Shown: positions 1 through 12,350, numbered from the stretch's first letter. The stretch: 64,000 bases of DNA from Auanema rhodensis (GCA_964057225.1 OZ059896.1:10292001-10356000), one strand, 5' to 3'. Made by a program: numbers and translations. Notes: a model not told the origin generated them from the sequence alone.

Positions 1-1743
1 AGAAGAATCCTATTAAAGAAAATTAAATGAACAAAACTATTTTAAAATTACCTTTCTAGCCATTCCAAACATTTCTTCCACAAACAGCATATTTTCATCA
101 GATGAACCAATAACTGTTGTCTAATACAAGTTTGTTAACTTAATAATATATTAACAAAAACCTTGGGAGGAGGTGGACGTGCCGGAGGAGCACTTTTCTT
201 CTCAGGTTCGAGCCATGTTTCTCCAAATGTTGCCCATTCGTGTTTCGATGGAGCTAAATTAAATTATATGAATATAATTGAAACTTAAAACAAAGATGCT
301 CTTTCGTTACTAACCTAAGGACGGTATTGATGGGGGCTGTTCAATACGAGTAGAAGTTCTCCAATCAGGTACCGATGCTGGAGCAGTGAAAGATTGATTG
401 TTAAGCGTTGTAAACTTAATAAAATTTCCATAGTAGAATTTAGATTTTAAAAATTACTGTTTGATCTGCTGTAAACAATTTACTGTTTCTATTTCCTATT
501 TCTTCATCCTCGTCATCAAGATATAATTCCAAAAATGCAATAGGAACTATCCCAGAAATATCAGTATTGGGATCACGGCATTTAACCCAATCCGCATTTA
601 TCTAAAACCATTTGTACTACATCAGTTGTAAGCAGAAAACAAAATTACAAACCATCTCGAGAACTCTAACACTATCACCCATATGAATTGTAAGTTCATC
701 TTTTTGGCGACCCTCAAAATCGTGTCGCACTATGGCAAAACTATAATAGAAATAATAGAAATAAAATAGCTGATTTGTAATTAGGTAAATTTACCCGATT
801 CCATCTCCAGCAGAACTACTGCGTTTTTGTTGAGTCGATGTATCTCCTTTTAAAGAAACAACTATTTGAACATATGATTCGGGGAACATCCCAATTTTTC
901 CGCTTAAAGTTCCTTCTAACCAATCGGAATCTATTCTACGAGTTAGATGAATTATGTCATCAGCTTGAAACGATAGTTCACTTCCAAATTGCCCTCTGAA
1001 TGAATATATGTATATGTATAGAATTTATATTCTTTATATTCTTACGAAAAGGGATATATAGCTCTAGCATAAGGCATGACTTCACCGTCTCGAAACCGAA
1101 CATCGTTAGCAAAGTCTGTGGTGAAAGAAGTAGGTAAAGAAGTAGCAGATTGCGCAGGAGCTTGAAAGCCTGTCAGCTATAATAACCATCGTCATTAATA
1201 TTAAAAAATATAAAGACTACCGGTTTTACGTAAGTTGAAGGAAAGGTTCCACTCGCTCCTAATCGTTTACCTGTGTCTGTAACTGCACAGCCTTTAAACC
1301 AACCTTCCGATTCTACAGACTCTACTACTGAAACTCATTTACAAGTTTAAAATGTCGGCAAATTTAGCCAGTACCTAATACACAATATGTTTGAAACGAA
1401 ATGTCTGCTTCATTCTGTGCATCGAATTGAGCTATAGAGCAATAAGCGCTTTCAGATGGGTTTCTTCAATTGATAAATTGAGATATTCTTTAAATATAAA
1501 TTAGAGATGTGTTACCTCAAAGGATTATTTATAGGAGTAACTAGAACTTTGGGAACACGGCCATCAGATCCATCCAAAGTTTCTACTGTGAGCCTGCACT
1601 CGAAACTTTCACTAATATAATACAAAGCAAACTAACCAATCACCCTTATTGCCTATAACTTTTACAACTTGATCCTGAGCAAAAGATGTGTGAGTAACAG
1701 GGTCTTCAACTCCATTAGATACTCGGACCCAGTTGTCTCCCAT
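1..1743 (-). CDS. Multi-SH3-domain adaptor protein (3' end outside window)
   Basis: The visible part encodes four successive SH3 domains followed by a proline-rich linker. SH3 domains bind proline-rich ligands, so the product is probably a cytoplasmic adaptor for actin or membrane traffic. The ATG at 1743 opens a first divergent SH3 (MGDNWVRVSNGVEDP...). The second contains EGWFKGC and ends GTFPSTYVKP. The third is the most typical (ARAIYPF, then SDWLEG and GMFPESYVQIVV). The fourth runs FAIVRHDFEG...NADWVKC...IVPIAFLELYL. An acidic stretch DDEDEE and a segment with APPARPPPPK follow. Introns are about 40-60 bases. The last exon seen ends at about 52 and a further acceptor lies near 9, so the gene continues left. 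Four N-terminal SH3 domains recall dynamin-binding protein (Tuba), but no RhoGEF or BAR domain is visible here. SH3D19-like adaptors are an alternative. Confidence 0.8.
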
Positions 1744-2289
1744 TAGAGTAACAGAAAACTAAACTTTTCCATTCATAATTTCAATATAAATCAATATATA
1801 TTCGCGTGTTAAATACTTCGGAGATTTTGATAACTATTCATAATAAATACAAGCCATCATAAGACGATAACAATATTTACCCTTGATTAAATTGACTTAG
1901 ACATTAGAATAACGTAAAAAAGTAATAAGAAATGCAAATTTTCCTGAATATTCCCAGTAAAACTTCATAAAACTGGCAAAATAATGATGGATAAAAATAT
2001 TATAACAAAAACAATATTTATATGATTAATTTTAACTATGTAAAAATGAAGCAGATTTCATTTTTACTTTAAACGACAAGCCTATGCGACCAGAGATAAT
2101 ATCACATTCAATGTCGAAAGGGCATCGATTTTTGTTTGGGCTATGCTGCACGCAAATTACGAAGCACGTAGTGGAGTGAAATATAACAAAATATTAATAT
2201 ATTAGATAATTAATTAAAGAGGACGATGATATATCAAGAAAAATCAATAGATAGTCGCAGTACAAAAAACAGTTGCAATGATATAAGTT
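1744..2289. other. Intergenic, 5' of SH3 gene and 3' of sugar transporter
   Basis: AT-rich sequence with no exon chain that I can support. A moderately GC-richer patch at about 2080-2180 may belong to the promoter or 5' UTR of the SH3 gene. I see no repeat or RNA gene. Confidence 0.5.
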
Positions 2290-4136
2290 TTAATTGTTTT
2301 TATTTGTTGCTTTGATTTCCTTAAGCTCAGCTTCCTCTTCATTTGTAGCAACAGGTTGATGCTTGGTGCTAAATACATTGTATTCATAATTTATGTCATA
2401 TAAATTGAATTTGTGATACCGATATGGATAAAGACTGTATACGAAAACTGCTCCAATTACAAATGTAGCTCCAACTAAGAAAAATACTGTAGGACGGAAG
2501 TCAAACAGGAAGAATGCTAGGACACAGTTAAGCACAATGGCAAACGAAGTAGCAAAAGCCTGAAATGATAATTTTTAAAAGAGTATCTTGCTTATAGGGT
2601 ACTTTTAGAATGTTGTCAGCGTATTTGATAACGACAGCTACGACAAGCCCTCCGAATGCAGAAATTCCAATAGTTACCCAAACTGCCCAATCGAACCCTC
2701 GCATCATGTTTGTGAAAATTGAAACAGGGTTAACTCCATCTTGGAAAATGGTTGAATTATCTTTCACCTGAAAACCGAGAAAAAAATTTTCAAATTCTTT
2801 TTTAATATTACAAAAGCGAATAGAAGAGCGAAGACAATAGATGGTAGAGCAAGCTGAATATTTCTAATCCAAATAGAAACGTTTGACCCCTTGAGAATTT
2901 TTTCGAAATAAATTCCAGCAAATCCAGAAAGAACGCATGCCACCAGAACTGCTAAGAAACCTGAAATATGTTTTGTGTGAATTGTTAAACAACATGAGTC
3001 GCATATCAATCACGATTATTCATGGTAAATTGTTTCTCTAAGCTAGACATGTATTACAAAGACTGAATAATCGGGTCAAAGGAAGGTGAAAAGCGGCTTA
3101 TCTTTTCACGACATCAGATGAACTTCGATAACATAATAGAACAGAAAAGACATGTCCCTTACCCATAACTGAATTCTGCTCATGAACTTCTCTTTTAGGT
3201 CTTGACGAACTTTCGGTTATAGATTCAAAGCCGTCCTTCAATAAAGACTAAAAAAAATATTAAGTATTTCAACTTTAAAGCCAAAATACCGCCATTGTCA
3301 TTGGTACAGTAGGTTCTGGAGTTGTTGTGACTTTAAACTCGGAAGTCAAGTTCAGCGTAGGTAGAGTAAGATTAGCATTAGTTAGTCGTTCACGGTCATT
3401 TGATATTTTTTGATCCTAAAAATTCAGAAGATTTGGAAAAAATTTTTAAACTGAAACTGACATATTGTACAACGGCAACACCAGCAAAAAGGAAGAGAAG
3501 AGCAACCCATTGCTGTATGGACAATTTTCTATTAAGGACGAAAACAGTGAAAATAGCTGTTGTTAAAATTTTTAACTGATATGTGACCTAAACACAAATT
3601 GAATATTCATGGAATTCAACATTTTAAAAATATATTAAGAGGATATACCATATATGTGGCAGCAGGCAGATTTTCTACGGCCACATAAAGTAAAAAATTT
3701 TGAATTGTGTATACCACTGCTGGAACTAAAACTTTGACAGCATCCCTCCAATGATTAACATATTCGTCATAAATATAACGAAGTCCCCTAAATGTGGTAG
3801 ATATTTTGTATATAATGAAAAACAGCTAACTTGATTACACTACGCTCTTGGCAGATAACTAGAAAAATACTAGCAAAGAATTTGAAAATTTCAGCATAAA
3901 ACACAGAAATAGCCTGTGTAATACATAATTATTTTAATAAAATGTGTGAACAAAGGATACTTTCAAAAACTTGGGACGATTTCCGGTCATTACGAATCGC
4001 ATAAAGAGCACCAAGGATGTGTTTTGGAGAACCAGAACACCCAAAGATGCATATTTGATTATTTTATCACCTGTAAAATAAAGATATCTCATAGTTTAGA
4101 AATAATATTATTACTTTTGCTAGCCGTTGATGCCAT
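2290..4136 (-). CDS. SLC35A-type nucleotide-sugar transporter
   Basis: Multi-pass Golgi/ER antiporter that exchanges a nucleotide sugar (UDP-galactose or UDP-GlcNAc type) for the nucleotide monophosphate. Spliced exons give the family signatures in order: [20 protein letters not shown] near the N terminus; [20 protein letters not shown] at about 3460-3590; [19 protein letters not shown], the strongest family hallmark, at about 2810-2960; and [12 protein letters not shown] followed by AFATS at about 2530-2640. A short first exon (MASTASK) ends at a GTAATA donor near 4115. A luminal loop of about 70 residues rich in Ser/Thr sits before the KILKG block. The C-terminal tail is acidic and cytoplasmic. 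The substrate cannot be assigned. A paralogue lies immediately upstream on the same strand, so the pair is probably a tandem duplication. Confidence 0.9.
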
Positions 4137-4819
4137 CTATACTGGAACACAAGCCACAGACTCTGAAAACCGACAGAACAGTAAACGTGATAAGACCAGG
4201 GTTAATCCCTTCGTATGATCTTTATATTGCCGTAAACCAGACGTTGTTGGCAAATACAATAAAAGAGAGGATGGGAAAAGGGAAAGAAAGAGGGAGGATA
4301 GAATTTACGATCAAAGGACAGAATTTGAAAATCAAAAAAGAATTATAACAGTACACGTGTTAGTTTAAGATAGTGGACAACGTTAGCACATTGAAATAAA
4401 CATGAAAAATACTAAAATAATCTCGTAAAATAAATTTATAAGTAATAATAAACAAATTCAGTAGTTTGGCAAGCAATTGCATAGTAAATCACAGATAACC
4501 CAAAATTATGACATAAAACAGTTGTAAAATTGCAAAAAGAAAATAAAGCTGTTTAAAGTTACTTTCTGGCTGAAGAATCTAATAATTTCTAAAAAGGAAA
4601 CATATTGCTTCTTACTCGATCAATGAGAGCGGTTGACTTATACATTATCATATAGGTTTACAATAAAAAGCCAAGAAATTGCATCAACAGGAACAAAAGT
4701 GTAACAATTGTTCAGAACTACTCGCGTTGAAACAAACTTTGAACATATAACTGGTAATTCTAAAAGTTACATGCTGTAGAAAGCCCATGTTTTAATTAAA
4801 TTAAATAAGTTTGGAATAT
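4137..4819. other. Spacer between the two sugar-transporter genes
   Basis: AT-rich spacer of about 680 bases with no supported exon. It is longer than typical nematode operon spacing, so co-transcription of the two transporters is not indicated. Confidence 0.5.
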
Positions 4820-6497
4820 CTACACGCATACATTTTTTCGGATCATTTTGATGTTAACCAAAAGAGACTGAGAAGAGCTGTACATAAAAATACTTAATAT
4901 TACAAGAAGTGCCCCTATGCTAAACAGTAGAGAAGGCTGGAAACCGAATAAATAAATAGATCCTATCGTGGACAAAATTATAGCGACTGAAGTTGCAAAA
5001 TTTTTAGCAATGTTATCAGCGTATTTAATGCAAACTGCAACAGAGAGACCTGAAACATTTAGATGTATTTTTTTCATTATTTTAGATAGATGTAATACAA
5101 GTCCTTACCTCCAATTCCATACCATAGCACAGTCAGCCACACAACCCAATCAAACCCATACAGCAAGCCATGCTCTTTTACAAAATCTCCATCCTATTAT
5201 TACATGAATTTAGATTATTTTTTTTTACTTGCCTGTAAGAAAACTCCTAAAAACGATGCAGGAATAGAGAAAACTCCCATTTGAATATTTCGCATCCATA
5301 AGGATACAGGAGCAGAACCTTTAAGTATCTTTTCGAAATAGATACCGGCAAAACCAGACAAACAACATGCAATAATTACAGCCATAAATCCTAAAGGATA
5401 ATAAAATTATAAACAATTACTTTAATGAGTATAACCTATAAATGGTTTTTGATGTGAGTTACCAGAGCTGTCAGAACTGGATGGTTGTAGCTGGACCAGT
5501 GAGACTCCAATGAACAAAACTCCCAGGGCACACCTTAAAAAGAAAACATAATAATAAACAGTACTTTGCACAAACCATTGACTGTTTGTCAGAGATCGAC
5601 GTAAGATTATAACAGTGAAGATTGCTGCAGTAAAAATTTTGAATTGTGAAGTGATCTGAGGAAAGTTATTATTACATTCTCGTCGAAAATTAATTTTAAA
5701 ATTACCATGAAAGTAGCAGCATCTAAATGGGTGGCAGCTACGTAGAATAGATTGTTCTGAACGATATATATCATCGCCGGAATGCATACTTTGAGAGTAT
5801 CCCTTGGTTGCCTAACAACTTGATTCATAAGAGCAGATGTAAACCTAAAAATATTTTGAATGTTTCCAATTATTTGAATATGTATACTTTCTAGGAGTTT
5901 CTTCTCTTGCTATCAATGCTAAGCACATAAGCGCTTTGATGACTTCAGTAAGGAAAACGGCAACAGTAGAAATAAACATTTCATCAACTTCACGAGCACG
6001 AGAATACCTTTAAGCTATGATTAGATACACTAAATCTTTAGAAAAAACCTTATAAGAAGAGTATGAATACTATTTTGAAGGGTCAACCAAATTAAAATTG
6101 CAGTTCTCATGCTCGATTGTCCTGTGTGCTCACGCCCAACAGTTAAACGCTTACCCTATTAATTAAACAATGAATTACAAGTATGGAACATAAAAGAAGA
6201 TTAGTGAAATTTTTAGAAGAATGGATTCAGGAATCGTAAGTAGTGAATGACTAATCTATATTGAAATCTAGATACATAGAGCCACATAATGATTGCGATG
6301 AGATAAAATCGCAAACTTAGTGACATTTATAAGAATCTAGTTCGAAGAAAGAACTTAGAGGCTGGGTTCAATAAGAAAATAATTTTCTAATGACTCATCT
6401 CAAGTTTCTACACCTTTATGATTACAATTTCACGTACACATACCTCAATTTGATGAAGTAAAGGTAACTTATCAGGATGGGATGGTGGCTTCTCCAT
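4820..6497 (-). CDS. SLC35A-type nucleotide-sugar transporter, paralogue
   Basis: Second nucleotide-sugar antiporter on the minus strand. Exon 1 (6497 to about 6444) reads [18 protein letters not shown] and joins across an intron of about 290 bases to [19 protein letters not shown]. Later exons carry the family pattern: [100 protein letters not shown]; and [16 protein letters not shown] near the C terminus. About ten membrane segments are expected, with Golgi/ER location. The ITSQFKI block replaces the VTYQLKI of the neighbouring paralogue, and the loop before GFAGIYFEK is much shorter ([13 protein letters not shown]), so substrate or regulation may differ. The short basic C-terminal tail ([11 protein letters not shown]) also differs from the acidic tail of its neighbour. 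Confidence 0.9.
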
Positions 6498-6769
6498 AGT
6501 ATGGCTAAAAATAAAATATGCATGCAAAAAAAAACTAGAATAAGACAAAGCAGACGATTGCAGAGTATATATGAAAGCGTATTAGAACAAGTTGTGTCTG
6601 TTAACAGTCGTAGCAAGACATTACATTGAACTAGAACAAACCGACAATGAATAAATACATGTGCCACGTAACACAACGCTGCGAGCATGCAGCTGCACAA
6701 ACATTTTTTGAATACAATATATAACGAATATTTATACCTAACACAATAAACTGGTTACTTTTAAGATTC

Positions 6770-8829
6770 CTAGGAAATATGAATATAAGGATTAAGCTTT
6801 GATTTGCCATTCGAGGGATCGATCAACTTCTTAACTATGTAATTTCTGTTCCTGCGACAAGACGGTCCGCACTTATACCCTTAAAAGTAATTTCGTATTA
6901 ATCATGAGAGTATTAATCTTACCTTTACATTTGAAACAAATAGGAAAGCAACCTGTACAACTGAGATCCAAGCAATCACAAATATCTTTTCGCAAAGACC
7001 CAACTATTAAACTTCCTTCAGCATCGTGTTTCATGATATTGTTCTCTTCAAACCGCACAGTTAGTACTTTCGAAACTAAATCTCAAACTCACGAGTTGTT
7101 CTAGAAGAAGCTCTACATCTATTATTCAAATTTATGGCGCCCAGACTCTCATTATCTAGAGAACTTTCTTGATCTGTACAACTTCTATAGTCTGCAGAAT
7201 TCTCATTTATATCTTTCAGTCTCTGTTCCTGCGAGTGTAAGCTATTACTTTCTTTAATAATATAATATATTCAAATATTATAATATAATTTTACGATTTT
7301 TCTCATTAGAAATAGCTCTACTGTTCCTATTCACATTTGTGACAGCCTCAGCAGATTCTTCCCTTTCTGTATAGTTTTTATCATCGTTTGAGCTTTCGGC
7401 ACTAGAGGTTCGATATATTCTCAAACTTTCATACCGAACTTTACGGTGTCGTTTCTGTCTGATATTGTTTCCTTTAAAATAAATAAAATAATTTAGCCAT
7501 TCAGTGATGTCTCACGTTCAATTGTTGAGGAACCAGTTCCACTCCTAGTATTCAATACAACAGCAGAAAAATTATCATCTTCTGTACAACTATTGTCTTC
7601 TGTAGAACCCTCGTCTGTTGAACTTCCACTTAGCACTATCTTCGACTTTTTCTTCCAACTCACAACTTTTTTATCTTCAAAACAGTAAAGAATTTTCAAG
7701 TTATTTATCAGCTTCCTACTCTTCTTTGACCCAGAACCAACCCTGCTTCTGGTATTCAATCCAACAGCAGACGAACTCTCATCTATGGAATTCACATTTA
7801 TATCTTTCCGTCCCTGTTTCGGCAGCCACGCGCTAGGATTTTCTTTAATAATAAAAGATATTGAAATATTATGATAAAATATTACGATTTTGTACATTAG
7901 AAGCAGCTGTATTTCTCTTATTCAATTTTGTGGCCGCAACATAACAGTCGTCCTTTGTATAATCTTCGCTGTCTGTATACATTTTATTATCGTTTGAGCT
8001 TTCTTCACTAGAGCTTCGATCTATTCTTACACTTCTGTGCGTAGCTTTGCGCTGTCGTTTCTCTCTGATACTGTTTCCTTTAAAATAAATAAAAATTTTT
8101 AAATTATTCATTAGCTCCCTACGTTTCATCGATCCAGTGTCACCTCTACTTCCAGTATTCAATCCAACTGCAGATGAACTGTCATCTTCTGTGGAACTAG
8201 TTATTACTCTACGTCGTAGTCTCATTGAGCTCAAGCTATTATTTTCTTCAAGACGAGAAATAGTTTGATGCGTCTTACGCATCTTACGTTGTTCAACTAT
8301 AGATGAAGTCAAACTCCTTTTTCGAAAGCTTGTCCTGATGAATTTTCCATCTTCTGCTGCATTCTTGTCATCAGTAGAATTGCTGCGGGTTACTTTTCGC
8401 CAACGACTTAAAACACTCATTTTCTTTCCAATAACAAATACTATTCAAATACTTTCGAATTGTCTTACGTTGGGTTGCAGCTGACATATCTCGTTCATCT
8501 GCACTCCAATTTGATATATCTGAACTTTCACCCACAGAGGAACTTTGATGAATAATTTTACGCTGTCGTTTACCTTTAAAAACTTCACATGAAACCTCAA
8601 ATAATTATTAAATACTTACATTCAGGAGAACTATCGGAGATAGTTATAACTGCATTTAATACATTTCTGCATGACACATTTGAGTTGCTCACTTGCTTAG
8701 ACCTGTGGACGTGGCCGGTTCTTTGGCAGGTCCTTCTATCTGTAATGGTTTATCGATCAAACCATAACAGATTATTTATAATATTTACTTACTTATGGTG
8801 CTAATATTTTCTTTTTCACATTTTGACAT
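6770..8829 (-). CDS. arle-14: ARL14EP-like (ARLE-14-like) protein with internal repeats
   Basis: The C terminus is a cysteine-rich ARF7EP/ARL14EP domain. It reads DICDCLDLSCTGCFPICFKC and, across an intron, KCGPSCRRNRNYIVKKLID, which matches the family pattern DCL..C.GCF.PC..C...KCG..CR.NR. In mammals ARL14EP is an ARL14 effector and also a SETDB1-associated factor. In C. elegans ARLE-14 associates with MET-2/LIN-65 in H3K9 methylation. The first exon begins MSKCEKENISTI at 8829. The middle is disordered, Ser/Asp/Arg-rich and repetitive: KRQRK-type exons at 8573, 8083 and 7472, and exons with AVGLNTGSR, AVGLNTRSR and AVVLNTRSG. Intron and exon DNA are duplicated together. Stop TAG at 6770. 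The family call rests on the C-terminal domain only; the exon chain through the repeats is less sure. Confidence 0.8.
7100..7490 (-). repeat. Tandem segmental duplication inside ARL14EP-like gene, downstream copy
   Basis: This segment matches 7690-8100 at an offset of about 590-606 bases. Both copies hold, in gene order, an exon starting GN(S/N)IR(E/Q)KR and ending ...ESSND(N/D)K, an intron beginning after an (A/G)ATCG-type junction, and an exon containing (L/R)KDIN.NS. Non-coding matches include the same CCTTTAAAATAAATAAA intron end at 7471 and 8077, and TCTTTAATAAT at 7251 and 7842, so whole exon-intron DNA was copied rather than protein motifs converging. Confidence 0.75.
7690..8100 (-). 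repeat. Tandem segmental duplication inside ARL14EP-like gene, upstream copy
   Basis: Partner of 7100-7490. It includes the exon with GNSIREKRQRK and the exon with AVGLNTRSRVGSGS. A further related AVGLNTGSR block lies at about 8110-8200 and a shorter AVVLNTRSG block at about 7505-7570, so more than one duplication round has occurred. Confidence 0.7.
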
Positions 8830-8994
8830 ATTTTACTAACTTATTCTTTATTTTAGTATGAATAATCAAGTATTGTAATCATGGGTAATCAGTAATTTAA
8901 CCGTTCTATTACAGTTGATTACGTTGAACAAGATGGATAAAACATTTATTACTAATAACTATAAATAATTAACAATAATGAAATGTTCAATAAA

Positions 8995-9457
8995 TTATGA
9001 CAAGAACGAAACCCATGGTGGAATAATGGGCTGAGGATTTTGAAGATAACTCATGACAACAGCAGAAACAGACAACCTGGAAAAATATATAACTTTTTTT
9101 AAATGTTTGACAAAAACATACATGAAACTGCTTAAAATTTGCTTAGTATCATCAATATTCCTTGTATTGGCATAGCTAACGCATGAGCATACTAGAGCAA
9201 CCCAAGCAGACCACTTCATCTGCACAAAACACATAACGTAAAAACATCGGAGTTTCACTTACTCTGAGCATAAGCCCTAACATGGAGAAAATCATGCCAA
9301 GCACATTCATATACTCTGGTAAGGCATCTTCACCTGAGGGAGGATTCGCCTGTGGATCCACTGGTTTATATCTAAAACAATATGTGGCTGATGATATATT
9401 TTTTAAAAATTGCCTAATAATTTTAGAAGCCTTTCTTGGTCCGTTTGCTGCCTGCAT
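8995..9457 (-). CDS. WDR83OS: Asterix (WDR83OS), PAT complex subunit
   Basis: Small ER membrane protein. With CCDC47 it forms the PAT complex, an intramembrane chaperone for multipass proteins. The family sequence is almost continuous: [79 protein letters not shown]. About 100 residues are encoded, the normal family length. The C terminus extends a few residues past the usual PPW end (VSFLS). The ATG at 9457 follows directly on an acceptor-like TTTTCAG, consistent with spliced-leader addition. The segment 9372-9413 between KIIR and YKP is either a GC-AG intron or a 14-codon insertion (see separate entry). It is divergent from the ZFC3H1-like gene and may share a promoter region with it. Confidence 0.93.
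9372..9413 (-). other. Probable GC-AG intron in Asterix gene
   Basis: The 42 bases start with GC after exon end ...ATTATTAG and end with TTTTAG. Removing them joins KIIR to YKP, exactly as in the conserved family. Kept in, they are stop-free and in frame and would add 14 residues at a conserved site. The length equals the usual intron length here, so I favour an intron with a non-canonical GC donor. Confidence 0.7.
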
Positions 9458-9800
9458 CTGAAAAGTTAAAAAATAATTAATATAAATCGGTAGAGAGAGA
9501 AAAAGAAACGCTAACATACAACCAATAATCATAAAAAAGATTATACCAACTTTGGAGCAAGCCTGTGTGCTGACGCAAACTCAGTGTTTCATACTTTGCG
9601 TATACACGGTAGGTGGTTGGGTAAATATCACGTTCTATTCAGTTTCTCTGCTATTTCTAGATTGTAGTCCGATTAACGACGTCTGTTTATATATTCATTT
9701 TTGCAATTTATAGAATTGTTGAATACTTAAACTTCATTCTGATTAGAGCAAAACAATAATTAGTGGCCATTTTCTATAAGTTCTTTTTTTCTATTATATC
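9458..9800. promoter_or_regulatory. Divergent intergenic region (Asterix / ZFC3H1-like)
   Basis: This stretch of about 340 bases separates two start codons pointing apart, so it should contain both promoters. It is AT-rich and no specific motif could be recognised. Confidence 0.4.
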
Positions 9801-12350
9801 ATGGATGATTCGTTGGAAGATGGTGAAATACTTGATGATGATGATGATCATAGTACAATGTTGGTATAATGGCCCATTTTGCTTGTTTATTTCATGTTCA
9901 TGTGCATAATATTTCTTTGTAGAATTTTGCCTACAACATCTTCTGATTCGAAAGATAAGGAGAGTGAAATTGATAGGATCGTAGAAGAAAGCAAGGTTAG
10001 TCTTATATGTTTTATATATCAGATTTAAACGTTTAGTCCTGGAATGAACGGTCAGGTAAAACTGGCAAACCTAAGAACACTTCTGAACCTCTAGTGGAGG
10101 TAAATTTAGAGTAAGCATGCTGATGTAATTGTTACTGTTCTTTCAGCCAATAGTAGAAGATTCAGAGATACGCGCATTACGTTTAGCAGCTTTAGGAACA
10201 TTAGGAAAAACAGTTAAAGAAAAACTTGTCTTTCCTTCAAGTACCACTCGTAAACGAAAAAGCAGAGACTCAGAAAATGAATCATCAAACAAAAGTTAGA
10301 ATTTAAAAAAGTTTTTGTGAGCAAATTTTTCAACATTCAGTAAAGTCAACTCGTCATAAAACTGTTAATTCCAAATTGAACTCATCTTATCGTGACCGAG
10401 AGAAACTAGAATGCAAGAGTTTAAAGGAAAAAGATTCTGATCCTAAATCTAAGTTAAACAAGTCCGCTCCCGTTGAACATGCAAGGAGTAAGAGTCCAAA
10501 AGGTAAAGTTTCTACTAAGTTTCATTACAAAATTTTTTGTTTAGCTGTTATCAGTCGAGAAGAAAAAGAAGAGTCAAAGTAATTTCAATAGTTATTTTCT
10601 GTAAGTTTTATTTTATTTAGGACTTCTAGATCCAGAGTTACTGCTGATATGGTGCTGGGTGAAGAAAACAGGCATATAATTGCGGTATTTTAATTACATT
10701 ATCACTAAATTTTACTTTTTCGTTCCAGTCAAAACTGAGTGTTAGTCCCACTATTACTAATATTGAAGATAATTATGATAATGTTGGAATGGATATAGAC
10801 AGCAATAGCAGTGAGCCAGGTGAATAATATTATTGTTGTGGTTCTATATACATACTCTAGATTTTCACCAAAAACGAAATGAAGATGAGATTTGTCACCC
10901 TTCATCAATGAGTGTGGTAACTTCCTAATGAGATTTTCAGTATAGCAGAGTTTTCAAACAATTGTTTTAGGAACAGACGAAAGGAAAGATTTCGTCACAA
11001 AAATTCGGCATTTCTGACTCTGAAATTACGAGGACCATGTATAGGTGATTCATTTAATATAGTAGGGAATCTTAAAGTTTTATTAAGAAATAAATATGAG
11101 TCTCTAGAAAATCTAGATAAACTTGTTAAAGCTCGAATTGATGATATTGAAGAAACACTGGAAAAGAGGGATAAGCTGACGGTATGTACTAAATTGTGTA
11201 AAATTATTTTATGAAGTTTAGAGGGAGCTGGAAGATCTGACGAGCAAGTTGGAAATATATAAAAATGAATATGTTCGGGCTGTTGAAGAAAGAAATAATC
11301 TTAGGCAAGATTTATCTGAATACGAGGAAAGAAGAATAAATAAACTGCTATTTGGAGAGTATGTTTTAAAAACCGTAAATAAATTTTCACAAGTTATTCA
11401 GATCTGATATGAAACCATTGGACAGAAAACAAATTCATGCTGCTCCAAGTGAACAGAAAGAACTAAATGAGCAAATTCAAAATACTTCTATTGCAGTTGA
11501 AAATTTAGAAGTAACCCGATGGATATAAATGATTCAATGGTATAGTTTTGTTTTATAGGTCGATGACTCTATGAAATCAACAGATAGTTCAGTTAATGAT
11601 GAAGAACGACTTAGAAATAGTTTATTACGTAAATTTAAGTCTATTCAAGCTAACAAAGAAAAAGAGGTAAGATTAGTTATAATATTTATATATAGCCTGT
11701 AATTTGAATAAGTTACAGAATGCGAAGGACGATTCCTTTATTTCCAGAAAAACACATCAGTCCTCTATATCTAATAGTTTATCTCCTCTTGGTTCAAACG
11801 AGAGTGCTGACGAAGAAAATAGTAATAATTCATCATTTGCGAGCATTCGTGAATCTTTAGAGAATACTACGGTATCTAGGGACCTCAGTTATTCATTGGA
11901 CAGGTTATCTTCCTATTCTGAAAGGTCCCCAATTCTGAACGTTTAGTAATCGAGTTTTTCCTACTCGGTTTCTGCAACATCTTGGTTCAGTTGATCGAAA
12001 CCCATCGACAGAAGCATGCCCACATGAATTAATGGGAAGATGCAAAGATTATTCCTGTGCTTAGTGAGATTTTTCTATCAATATCTTTTAAACCTTGTCA
12101 TTCCTTAATAATCTTTTAGTCTACATTTACATGATCAAGACTTGGATGTTAGAGATCTCATTTTAATGTTCGTTCAGTTCATGTCTATTGGCAACCATGG
12201 GAGTAAGTAGCTATGCTACATACACTTTTTTAAATCATGTTTATAGATACTCGTAAGAAAGTAGACGATATGTTAGTTAAAAAAAAACATGACGAGACAG
12301 GTTATGAATTTTTTGTCCGTATGCTTCGGGGTAATTCAAAGACATCTTAG
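9801..12350 (+). CDS. ZFC3H1-like zinc-finger protein
   Basis: About 18 small exons encode roughly 590 residues. The N terminus is acidic (MDDSLEDGEILDDDDDH), followed by a long Ser/Lys/Glu-rich disordered part and a predicted coiled coil at about 11090-11340 (LENLDKLVKARIDDIEETLE, then RELEDLTSKLEIYKN). Near the C terminus CPHELMGRCKDYSCAYLH matches the unusual C-x7-C-x5-C-x3-H finger of ZFC3H1. In animals ZFC3H1 bridges MTR4 and the nuclear exosome in the PAXT RNA-decay connection. The stop follows MLRGNSKTS. Vertebrate ZFC3H1 is about 2,000 residues and has HAT repeats after the finger; none are encoded here, so this is a short form or a split gene. Splice choices at 10915-10970, 11038-11080 and 11905-11950 were made by frame and usual intron length. 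Confidence 0.65.

Noticed and set aside
2290..6497. Operon of the two sugar transporters
   Set aside because: The gap of about 680 bases is larger than usual operon spacing and no clear acceptor sits before the downstream start.
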